From contig NZ_POTX01000001.1 in assembly GCF_003236305.1 (NCBI RefSeq), positions 1 to 64,000 of the forward strand: a DNA stretch of 64,000 bases, in the 5' to 3' direction. Source of the stretch: Micromonospora endophytica (GTDB taxonomy: Bacteria; Actinomycetota; Actinomycetes; Mycobacteriales; Micromonosporaceae). The position numbers were made by a program, and so were the translations under genes. The notes below the pieces were generated by a model. That model searched no databases. It saw only the letters and a list, made by a program, of their open reading frames with translations, and was not told where the DNA came from. Positions 17,628 through 24,576 of this stretch are shown here, piece after piece; position 1 is the first letter of the stretch; each line of letters opens with the position of its first letter.

Positions 17628-18056
17628 CTACAGGTGCTCGGCCGCGAGTTCCTCCGCGTCGGTAACGAGCTCGTCGAGTTCCGTTGCGCTGAGGTTCTCT
17701 TCCAGAAGTATCTGTCCGAGCATGAAGAGTTCGGCACCGAGCGCGGTTTTGGGGGCGATGGTGTCGACCAGCTCCGGTTCGCCGAGGGCGGCTCGGATGA
17801 GACCCTCCATTTCGAGGGCGGGGAAAGGCTCTTGTCCTCGGTATGTAGCGCGGAGCCCCGCTACCCAGTGAGCCACCTCGGTAGGGGTGGTGCCAGGGCC
17901 GAAGCGTCGGTTGGCTGCGAGGGCGAAGGCGGCCCCGATGATCTGCAGGCTGTTCGCCATACCGTGCTGACCGATTTCGACCACCAGCGTGTCGACAGCA
18001 TCCCAGTCAGCCTTGGCTAGAGCCCGGATCAGGTCGCCGAGCGGTTGTTCCTTCAC
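17628..18056 (-). CDS. Unknown 142-aa protein, fourth gene of the coiled-coil operon; paralogue of the 14.3-14.8 kb gene
   Basis: No family recognised. The predicted protein is acidic and helical. It shares extended blocks with the gene at 13966-14766 (EQPLxDxIRAxAxxDWDxVD, GTTP, PALEMEGLIRAALGEPELVD, DELVxDAEELAAE). I chose the GTG at 18056 over the in-frame ATG at 18080 for two reasons. It makes a 4-base GTGA overlap with the upstream stop, and it gives the N-terminus MKEQPL that matches the paralogue's MNEQPL. It ends with a stop directly after EELAAEHL, so it lacks the longer tail seen or implied in the paralogue. Gene order suggests it works with the coiled-coil proteins upstream. Confidence 0.75.
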   Translation of the reverse strand: MKEQPLGDLIRALAKADWDAVDTLVVEIGQHGMANSLQIIGAAFALAANRRFGPGTTPTEVAHWVAGLRATYRGQEPFPALEMEGLIRAALGEPELVDTIAPKTALGAELFMLGQILLEENLSATELDELVTDAEELAAEHL

Positions 18057-18709
18057 CTCTGTTGTCTCCTCGCTCTCCATTTGCGGATCAACCTGGCGGC
18101 GCGCTGAGTTGCCACGCCAGCCAGCAGACCGACCACGACAAGGTTTCCTGCGGCCTCTGCCCCGTCTATCTTCTGCCGTGGTGTGGGTGCCGGGGTAGGC
18201 GGGGTTCCTGTGCCGGCTGATTGGGTGCCGGCGGGACCGTTGGAATCGCGAAGGGCCTTCGCCCACTCTTGAAGTGTCCCGGTCGTCGATGACGCTACGT
18301 CCTGCACATCGTCGGCGCGTCGTGCCCAGCTATTGAGGAATCCTCCCGAACTCGCACGGGCTCGGGCGCGTCGGTCGCTGTCGGCGACGAGTTCTTCGCC
18401 AGACGGTGACCCCGATTCGGCAGCTGCTTGAGGTGCCGAGCCCGGGGCGATGGCATTGAGGTACGCGCTGACATTCCGGGCAGCTTCGCTGCTGAGCCGG
18501 GCCAACCGGTGTGCCTTGTCAGTGCCGGTGCGGCTGTTGGTCACCGCCGCGCGGAGCGTCGGATGATCGGAACCCCTGCCAGCCGCCACGTACCGGGTGT
18601 TCGCCTCGGCGACGTCTGTTGCCGCGCGGGTGGCGCGGACCGCGATTTCGTCCAGTTGGTCCATAGCGGACTTGAGTTGGGCGATGACCTGGGCGAGCAG
18701 GCTGCTCAT
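18053..18709 (-). CDS. Membrane-anchored coiled-coil protein, third gene of the operon
   Basis: A 218-aa protein of unknown family. Residues 1-95 are a Leu/Ala heptad-like helix pair. Part of it (SDHPTLRAAVTNSRTGTDKA, then ARNVSAYLNAI) resembles the end of the 87-aa protein two genes upstream (GHPTISEAISRTEQSKQ, then ARQYISIL). A Ser/Pro/Thr-rich linker precedes one hydrophobic helix near the C-terminus (about 184-202, NLVVVGLLAGVATQ), then a basic RKWRARRQQR end. This fits a single-pass protein with a long helical domain. The ATG at 18709 overlaps the preceding stop by 4 bases. No enzymatic motif seen. Confidence 0.75.
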   Translation of the reverse strand: MSSLLAQVIAQLKSAMDQLDEIAVRATRAATDVAEANTRYVAAGRGSDHPTLRAAVTNSRTGTDKAHRLARLSSEAARNVSAYLNAIAPGSAPQAAAESGSPSGEELVADSDRRARARASSGGFLNSWARRADDVQDVASSTTGTLQEWAKALRDSNGPAGTQSAGTGTPPTPAPTPRQKIDGAEAAGNLVVVGLLAGVATQRAARLIRKWRARRQQR

Positions 18710-18966
18710 CCCAGCACTTCCCGGTACGCGTTGCCGCTCTCTTCGGCGGCGGCGATGGCCCGGAGGGCCAGTTTCACTTCGCGTACGGCGTCGGCGATGG
18801 CCTTGCGGGCCTGTTGTGCCTCGGTCCGCTGGCTGTCGTGCAGGGTGGCGAGCACGAGCGTGGAGACCTCGTCGAGGGTCGTGCCGACCCCTTCGATCGT
18901 CGTCTTGCTCTGCTCAAGCAGGTAGTTGGCCTCTCCGAGGGCGGCCTTGACCTCACCGATGCTCAC
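18706..18966 (-). CDS. Small coiled-coil protein (86 aa), second gene of the operon
   Basis: Helical, Ala/Glu/Gln-rich protein without cysteine or catalytic motifs. It starts MSIGEVKAALGEAN and ends NAYREVLG, an ending that echoes the ARQYISILG end of the 87-aa protein upstream. Size and composition are ESAT-6/WXG100-like, but there is no W-x-G turn. It begins 3 bp after the upstream stop and overlaps the next gene by 4 bp. Confidence 0.7.
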   Translation of the reverse strand: MSIGEVKAALGEANYLLEQSKTTIEGVGTTLDEVSTLVLATLHDSQRTEAQQARKAIADAVREVKLALRAIAAAEESGNAYREVLG

Positions 18967-18969
18967 GGG

Positions 18970-19233
18970 TCAGCCAAGGATGCTGATGTATTGCCGGGCC
19001 GCCTGGGCGCTGCCCTGAAGGACCGTCGCCGCCTCGATCAGCCGTTGCTTGCTCTGCTCGGTTCGGCTGATCGCCTCCGAGATCGTGGGATGTCCGGTCC
19101 CGGCCGCGACCGCGCGAAGGCGGGAGAGCACCTGCTCGGTCCCGTCGATGGCGGCTCGGATCTGGTTCGTCGTCGCGTTGCACTGCTCGGCTGCCTGGGC
19201 AAGTTCGGCTTTGACTTGCTCGATGCTGGCCAT
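18970..19233 (-). CDS. Small coiled-coil protein (87 aa), first gene of the operon
   Basis: The ATG at 19233 is chosen because GGAAGGA lies close upstream; the frame extends to 19296 without support. The protein is predicted helical (MASIEQVKAELAQAAEQ and following). It contains the GTGHPTISEAISRTEQSKQ segment shared with the 218-aa protein. It leads a tightly packed four-gene operon (3-bp gap, then two 4-bp overlaps). No WXG motif, no cysteines, no signal peptide. Function unknown; a scaffold or small secreted/assembly subunit is conceivable but not shown. Confidence 0.7.
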   Translation of the reverse strand: MASIEQVKAELAQAAEQCNATTNQIRAAIDGTEQVLSRLRAVAAGTGHPTISEAISRTEQSKQRLIEAATVLQGSAQAARQYISILG

Positions 19234-19310
19234 GCCGTCCTTCCGGTCACTGCGCGGGACGCTGGGATACTTCACTTCTGGTAGCGATGCAGACACTATC
19301 CAACGTGAAT

Positions 19311-19351
19311 CCGCTTCCGCAGCCCCGTTTGTAGGGCCAAGGCGGAAGCGG
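19311..19351 (-). terminator. Stem-loop between the ATPase/DUF4276 operon and the coiled-coil operon
   Basis: Perfect 10-bp inverted repeat, CCGCTTCCGC (19311-19320) and GCGGAAGCGG (19342-19351), with a 21-base loop, just after the DUF4276 stop in the direction of transcription. No T-tract, so termination is inferred. Confidence 0.45.
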
Positions 19352-19375
19352 CAGCCCGACCGTGCCGACAGTCGG

Positions 19376-19987
19376 TTACTCCCGTTTGCCGGTCACCAGG
19401 TAGTTGACGTCACGGCAGAACTTGTCGAAGGAGGGCGCGTTGTAACGAGCCATGGACAGATCGAATGCGGCGGCCAAGGCAGGCTGATCGACTCGAGGCC
19501 GATAGCTTCCGCCGTCGTTCCGGTGATGACTGAGCCAGCCCTTGCAGTCTCGTGGCCGCTCGCTGTCGTCGGGGACGGGGATGCCCGCGGGGAGCCCAGC
19601 CCGGCCAGCCAACGACGGTGCGGCCGCGAGAAACCATGCCTCGAACTCTCGATTCGCCAGGACAACGGCGGTGCGCCGGTCCGGTCGTACGGCCTGTGCC
19701 CGTTGAAGTAGCTCAGGTCCCAGGCTCGCCGGGCAGTCGTCGTCGGCATCGATGACGACAAGGATTCCGCCGGGAGCGGTCGGTGGCAGCCGGCGGGCAA
19801 GGCTCTCTACCGCCGCCTCAAGACCGCCACGCTTCACGAGCTTGCTGCGATTCGTCAGGAAGGGGCGCTGGATATCCGCATCCCAGATCATCATGTCGGA
19901 CATCATCCGCCGCAATACGACCGGTAGTGCCGTCAGCTCGCCCTCACCCTCGACCACTGACGCGATGGTCACCCGTTGGGCCGTCAT
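19376..19987 (-). CDS. DUF4276 family protein, Toprim-like nuclease candidate (AriB-like, PARIS)
   Basis: A 203-aa protein. It has an N-terminal acidic motif VEGEGELTALPVVLRRM (Glu13-Glu17), a second acidic cluster VVIDADDD (80-84) and the REFEAWFLA block, all features of the DUF4276/Toprim-like fold. In PARIS (AriA ATPase + AriB DUF4276), AriB is the effector released on sensing anti-restriction proteins and acts as a tRNA-cleaving nuclease. Start ATG at 19987 overlaps the ATPase stop by 4 bp, so the pair is translationally coupled. It is shorter than typical AriB (about 250-300 aa), so I call it PARIS-like only. Confidence 0.8.
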   Translation of the reverse strand: MTAQRVTIASVVEGEGELTALPVVLRRMMSDMMIWDADIQRPFLTNRSKLVKRGGLEAAVESLARRLPPTAPGGILVVIDADDDCPASLGPELLQRAQAVRPDRRTAVVLANREFEAWFLAAAPSLAGRAGLPAGIPVPDDSERPRDCKGWLSHHRNDGGSYRPRVDQPALAAAFDLSMARYNAPSFDKFCRDVNYLVTGKRE

Positions 19988-21213
19988 CGTTGGTGCGACT
20001 CCTCGCCGGGCTCATCCGTTGTGCTGACCGGCCGCAACTGGTCGGAGCGCAGCAGCTCTCCCATTGTGGCCAGCCCGTCCGACACGATGGATCGGCTCAC
20101 CGGATCGATGGGGCCGATGGTGGTCACGCCGTTGTCGGCGGCGGCAACGAGGACCGCAGACAGGTCGGCCTCCTTCCGGTCGAAAAGTTCGGCGCTCTGG
20201 CTGGTCGCGATGACCTGAGTCCAGGTGCTGGCCTCGGTCAACGCGTCGAAGACCACACCCGCGGCCATCGGGTGCAGGGCGAGCTCCGGTTCCTCCAGGG
20301 CCACGAGCGGGATCCGGCCGTCCCGTGCGGGCGGCTGGAATAGGGCGGTGAGTAGGCCGACCGCACGGATGGTTCCCTCAGACAGCGACTCCGCTCGGAA
20401 GCTCTGCTCCGTGCCGTTGGGGCCGGTGGCGGTGGTCATCTGGGCGGCCACGTAATTCTGATCGGGCGCGGTTGGCCCGATCGCAGTCAGGTGCGGCACG
20501 ATCGCGGCTGCGTAAGCAGAGATGCGCTCCCGCTCCCAATCGCCTAGTTGGGCCAGCACGCTACCGACGTCACTGCCGTTCTCACCGAGCACACCGACTT
20601 GAGTGGCTGGACGAGCATCGCGTAACACGGTCAGGTCCGGCTCGTAGAAGAACATGCTGCTCAACGCGTCGTAGAACTGCGCGTACGGCTCAGTGAGACG
20701 GACTAGGCCCAGATACGGGCCACCACGGGTCAGCCTTCGATGGCGAGTGTTGACCGAATCCTCCACCTCCATGTCCCTGACCAGAAACCGGGCCTGTGGT
20801 GGACCGCCGGGCGGACCGATTATGCACTCCTCCCGCCTTACATGGACGCCGGTCTCTCTGGCGTGAGAATGGCCCACGGTCAACTCGTACCGGACCTCCC
20901 AGAGAGCACCGTCAGATTGCGGCGATGGGATATGGCACTCCAGGGCGATGGTGGCATGGTCGGTCGGCTCGGGCGTGCGGCGTAGCAGCTCGTTCAAGCC
21001 GCCGCGCGCCTCAGTGGAGCGGCTGAGTCCATGCGTCGCCGCATCCCGGACGTAACGCAGCGCATCGAGGAAGTTCGACTTGCCGGCGGCGTTCAACCCG
21101 AGAAGGACAGCGAACGGGCCTAGGGTCACGTCGCAGTACCCGATTGACTTGTAGTTCTCGATCCGCAGCCGGCGGATGAACGGAACTGGGTGGTCAGGCG
21201 CACTGCTGGTCAT
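19984..21213 (-). CDS. AAA ATPase of the OLD/RecF type (AriA-like, PARIS)
   Basis: A 409-aa ABC-type ATPase. Features are an N-terminal IRRLRIENYKSIGYCDVTLG strand, Walker A GLNAAGKSN (39-47), an ABC signature AESLSEGTIRAVGLL, Walker B LVALEEPELALHP (Glu307/Glu308), and a final switch region VIATSQSAELFD. There is no C-terminal Toprim, which is instead encoded by the coupled DUF4276 gene downstream; this is the gene order of PARIS. It starts 59 bp after hsdS on the same strand and is probably part of the same transcript. Established PARIS systems sense DNA-mimic anti-restriction proteins such as Ocr, which makes the position inside a type I locus meaningful. Confidence 0.85.
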   Translation of the reverse strand: MTSSAPDHPVPFIRRLRIENYKSIGYCDVTLGPFAVLLGLNAAGKSNFLDALRYVRDAATHGLSRSTEARGGLNELLRRTPEPTDHATIALECHIPSPQSDGALWEVRYELTVGHSHARETGVHVRREECIIGPPGGPPQARFLVRDMEVEDSVNTRHRRLTRGGPYLGLVRLTEPYAQFYDALSSMFFYEPDLTVLRDARPATQVGVLGENGSDVGSVLAQLGDWERERISAYAAAIVPHLTAIGPTAPDQNYVAAQMTTATGPNGTEQSFRAESLSEGTIRAVGLLTALFQPPARDGRIPLVALEEPELALHPMAAGVVFDALTEASTWTQVIATSQSAELFDRKEADLSAVLVAAADNGVTTIGPIDPVSRSIVSDGLATMGELLRSDQLRPVSTTDEPGEESHQR

Positions 21214-21272
21214 AACACTTCAACGCCTCTCCTGTGGCGCAGCGACGGGTATGCCGGGGAATCGGCAGATTG

Positions 21273-22490
21273 TCATGGCGAAACCCCCTCTGCAACTCCA
21301 CGCCCGCTTGCGGTGGACACATCAACCTGCCCCGTAACCGCCGCCGTAATCAACGCCTGCCGCCGCTCGGCAAGCAGTGTCTCCTGCTGAAGGAGTCGTG
21401 CCAGCAGGTTATCGATTCTCCCGATCTGCTCGTCAAGAGTTGCTACCACTTGGTCCTGCTTTGTTCGAGAGATGGCCGGGAAGGGGATTTCTTTCATTGC
21501 GCCGACGTTGAAATGCGCCTGAATGCTGCCGACCGCATGTTCGGCAACGCGTTCGCGGGCGTAGTCCGAGTTCAGTACATACTCGACGAACCTCGGTGAC
21601 AGGTCGGGGCCGGGCCGGATTAGAATAAGATCGATGCAGTTCGCTCCGTCCAACTCTCGTGGAACAACCGCCGCAGCGCCCGCCTGGCCGGTTCGAACGA
21701 CTACAACGTCACCAGCTTCCAGGCGTGACTTCTGATTCTCCCGCTCTCCCTCTTTGCTGATCTCGACCAGGTTCTCAAGGCTAATCTGTGCTGGTTTGAC
21801 ATTAATTCCCCGGAGCGCTGGCGTTCCCCCGGCTTCGACGTACCACTTGGCAGGCGTAATTACAATGCCAACCGTGATTTCGGTCGCGAGGTATTTCAGC
21901 GGCACTAGAGGCGCTGTGCCATCGGCGATCCCGAGCTCGTCCTCAATGCTCCTCTCCCGCTTGAGCGTCAACAGTCCTCGCATCTGAACGCGTCGCCGAA
22001 CCAGTGTGTCGATGCGGGCGGTTTCGGCGTCGAGAAAGTCGGCGATACGCCGCTGTTCGTGCAGGGGTGGAACGGGAATGTCGAGATTCCGGAAGGCGTC
22101 AATGTCGATTGCTTGGCCCTGTCGGATACCTTGAGTGATGTTTGCCAGTTGTGAGATTAGAAAGCTTGATCGGAAGTAATACTTGTAGTAGTGCGGGTCG
22201 ATTTCGGGTGCTGCTCGAAGAACGGTGTAGGCAGGGCTGACGATTCCCTTTACGGTTGAGTGGGATATCCCGTGCTGGAACGACCGGAGTCCAATAACAA
22301 AGTCGTCCGACTCGACCAGCTTGTAGTTTGATATATCAGATCCGGGGTTCCAAACTGAGAACTCGAGTTCCGTCCGCAGAAAAACTCCATCTTTCGTTGC
22401 GGATGCCAGCGGTGCCTCTACTCCTCGTATATCGCGTCGAATGAAGGCGAACCTTGCGCGACGGATGGGCCAAGTGCTGATTTTCGTCAC
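21273..22490 (-). CDS. hsdS: Type I restriction-modification specificity subunit HsdS
   Basis: DNA-recognition subunit, 405 aa. Two target-recognition domains (about residues 10-150 and 205-350) are each followed by a conserved helical spacer: PVPPLHEQRRIADFLDAETA and, at the end, QVVATLDEQIGRIDNLLARL. The start is the GTG at 22490, which overlaps the hsdM stop by 4 bases (GTGA). The open frame continues far upstream only as a shadow of hsdM. The recognition-domain DNA has visibly lower GC than hsdM, suggesting exchange of specificity by transfer. Sequence specificity cannot be predicted here. Confidence 0.93.
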   Translation of the reverse strand: MTKISTWPIRRARFAFIRRDIRGVEAPLASATKDGVFLRTELEFSVWNPGSDISNYKLVESDDFVIGLRSFQHGISHSTVKGIVSPAYTVLRAAPEIDPHYYKYYFRSSFLISQLANITQGIRQGQAIDIDAFRNLDIPVPPLHEQRRIADFLDAETARIDTLVRRRVQMRGLLTLKRERSIEDELGIADGTAPLVPLKYLATEITVGIVITPAKWYVEAGGTPALRGINVKPAQISLENLVEISKEGERENQKSRLEAGDVVVVRTGQAGAAAVVPRELDGANCIDLILIRPGPDLSPRFVEYVLNSDYARERVAEHAVGSIQAHFNVGAMKEIPFPAISRTKQDQVVATLDEQIGRIDNLLARLLQQETLLAERRQALITAAVTGQVDVSTASGRGVAEGVSP

Positions 22491-24532
22491 CCCGTCACCT
22501 CGCCCAGTAGTGCCTGGATCTCTGCCTCCAGCGCCTTCAACTCGGCGTCGATCTCGGCGAGGGGGCGTGGTGGCTTGTAGACGTAGAAGTGGCGGGTGAA
22601 GGGGATTTCGTACCCGATTTTGGTTTTGGTGTGGTCGATCCAGGCGTCGGGGACGTGGGGGAGGACTTCGCGGCGGAGGTATTCCTCGATGTCCTCGTGT
22701 AGGGGCACGTTCTCGTAGTCGCGTAGGTCGGGGTCGGGTTCGGGGTCGCCCTTGACGAGTTGGACTTCGCCGTCGGGGTCGCGGACGCCGATGACCTCGC
22801 GGAGCGCCTTCTGGAAGGGGGCGCCGGTCGGCCAGAGGACGCCGCCTTCGGCCATCGCCGAGCGGATCGCGTCCCAGGCTGCCCGCTTGGTGGTCCACGA
22901 GCGGCCGAGTAGCGGCTTGAGTGCGGCGGTGAACAGGTCGACGTCGAGGGCCTTGGCGAACGGCTTGGCGTCGCGTACCCGGGTCAGGGTTTCGTCGGTG
23001 ACTTCGAAGCGGAGCTTGAGGGGGCGTTCGACGGTGATCCGGCGGTAGCCGAAGTCCTCGTTGGCGAAGATCTTCACCTTCTGGTGCTGCGGGTGCTCGG
23101 GGTCGTCGGCGATGTGCAGCGCCTCGGCGTAGCGGCGGGTGATCTCGCTGATCTGGTCGTCGGTGAGGTATTTGCGCTTGTCGCCGAGGGACTTGCGCAT
23201 CTTGGCGAACTGGTCGCGGGCGTCCAGCAGGATCACCTTGCCGACGTGGTCCGGCGACTTGCGGTTGGTGAGGATCCAGAAGTACGTCGAGATGCCGGTG
23301 TTGTAGAAGAGCTGGTCGGGCAGGGCGACAATCCCCTCCAGCCAGTCGTTCTCCAGGATCCACCGGCGGATCCGCGACTCGCCGGAGTCGGCGGCGCCGG
23401 TGAAGAGCGGCGAGCCGTTGAAGACGATGGCGACCCGGCTGCCGCCCTTGCCGTCGGCGGTGACCGGTTTCATTTTTGAAATCATGTGCTGGAGGAAGAG
23501 CAGCGAGCCGTCGTTGATGCGGGGCAGGCCGGCACCGAAGCGACCGTCGTCGCCGAGTGTTTCGTGCTCCTGCTCGACCTCGTCCTTGACCTTCTTCCAC
23601 TCCACCCCGAACGGTGGGTTGGCCAGCAGGTAGTCGAAGCGTTCGCCGCGGTGGCCGTCGTCGCTGAACGAGTTGCCGAACTTGATGTTCTCCGGGTCCT
23701 GGCCTTTGATCATCATGTCGGACCGGCAGATCGCCCAGGACTCCGGATTGAGCTCCTGCCCGAAGACCTGCACGGTGGCCGACTTGTTCAGACTGGTGAT
23801 GTGCTCCTCGGCCGCGCTCAGCATGCCGCCGGTGCCGCAGGCCGGGTCCATCACGGTACGCACCACGCCGGGGACGCTCAACGCGTCGTCATCGGGAGCG
23901 ACCAGCAGGTTCACCATCAGCTCGATGACCTCGCGCGGGGTGAAGTGCTCACCGGCGGTCTCGTTCGACTGTTCCGCGAAACGTCGGATCAGCTCCTCGA
24001 AGACGTACCCCATCTGGTGGTTGGAGACGACGACCTTGGGTCGCCCGCGGTCGTCCGTGACCACCTGGCCGTGCTCGTCCAGCTCCACCGGCCGCAGGTC
24101 CAGATCCGCGAAGCGCGCGATCACCTTGTAGAGCAGGTTCGCGCTGTCGAGCCGGCGGATCTGCTGCGGGAACTCGTAGCGGTGCAGCACCTCCTGTGCG
24201 TTCTCGGAGAACGCTCCGATGTAGGCGAGCAGGTGCTTGGCGGCCTGGCTGGAGTCGTTGGCGATCGACTTCAGGGTGTAGCGGCTGGTGTTGTAGAAGC
24301 TGTGGCCGGCGGCGCGGCGCAGGAAGCGGGCCACGTCGACGTCCTGGCCGGCGAACCGCTCATGGGTCTCCTGCACCTTCGGCCGGGTCGGCTCCAGGAC
24401 ACACTCCAGCCGGCGCAGCACAGTGAACGGCAGGATCACCTTGCCGTAGTCGGACTGCTTGTAGTCACCGCGCAGGAGATCGGCGACCGACCAGGCGTTG
24501 TTCGCCAGTTCGGTGTGCTTGCTGCTGTTCAA
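22487..24532 (-). CDS. hsdM: Type I restriction-modification N6-adenine methyltransferase HsdM
   Basis: Modification subunit, 681 aa. The HsdM N-terminal helical domain (about 1-150) precedes the Rossmann methyltransferase. S-adenosylmethionine-binding motif I is DPACGTGG (229-236) and catalytic motif IV is NPPF (305-308). The GEHFTPREVIELMV stretch is typical for the family. The C-terminal extension to 681 aa is longer than E. coli HsdM. ATG at 24532; the downstream hsdS overlaps by 4 bp and the upstream HTH-methyltransferase ends 44 bp before it, so they probably form one operon read from the 26.6-kb promoter region. Confidence 0.95.
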   Translation of the reverse strand: MNSSKHTELANNAWSVADLLRGDYKQSDYGKVILPFTVLRRLECVLEPTRPKVQETHERFAGQDVDVARFLRRAAGHSFYNTSRYTLKSIANDSSQAAKHLLAYIGAFSENAQEVLHRYEFPQQIRRLDSANLLYKVIARFADLDLRPVELDEHGQVVTDDRGRPKVVVSNHQMGYVFEELIRRFAEQSNETAGEHFTPREVIELMVNLLVAPDDDALSVPGVVRTVMDPACGTGGMLSAAEEHITSLNKSATVQVFGQELNPESWAICRSDMMIKGQDPENIKFGNSFSDDGHRGERFDYLLANPPFGVEWKKVKDEVEQEHETLGDDGRFGAGLPRINDGSLLFLQHMISKMKPVTADGKGGSRVAIVFNGSPLFTGAADSGESRIRRWILENDWLEGIVALPDQLFYNTGISTYFWILTNRKSPDHVGKVILLDARDQFAKMRKSLGDKRKYLTDDQISEITRRYAEALHIADDPEHPQHQKVKIFANEDFGYRRITVERPLKLRFEVTDETLTRVRDAKPFAKALDVDLFTAALKPLLGRSWTTKRAAWDAIRSAMAEGGVLWPTGAPFQKALREVIGVRDPDGEVQLVKGDPEPDPDLRDYENVPLHEDIEEYLRREVLPHVPDAWIDHTKTKIGYEIPFTRHFYVYKPPRPLAEIDAELKALEAEIQALLGEVTG

Positions 24533-24576
24533 CGGGTTCCTTCCGATGAGCCGGTGCCGGGGGGGTCGGGTCGGTT

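Noticed and set aside
17628-19233. Type VII secretion (WXG100) cluster
   Set aside because: The small proteins are the right size and helical, but lack W-x-G, and no EccC-type ATPase or other ESX component is nearby.
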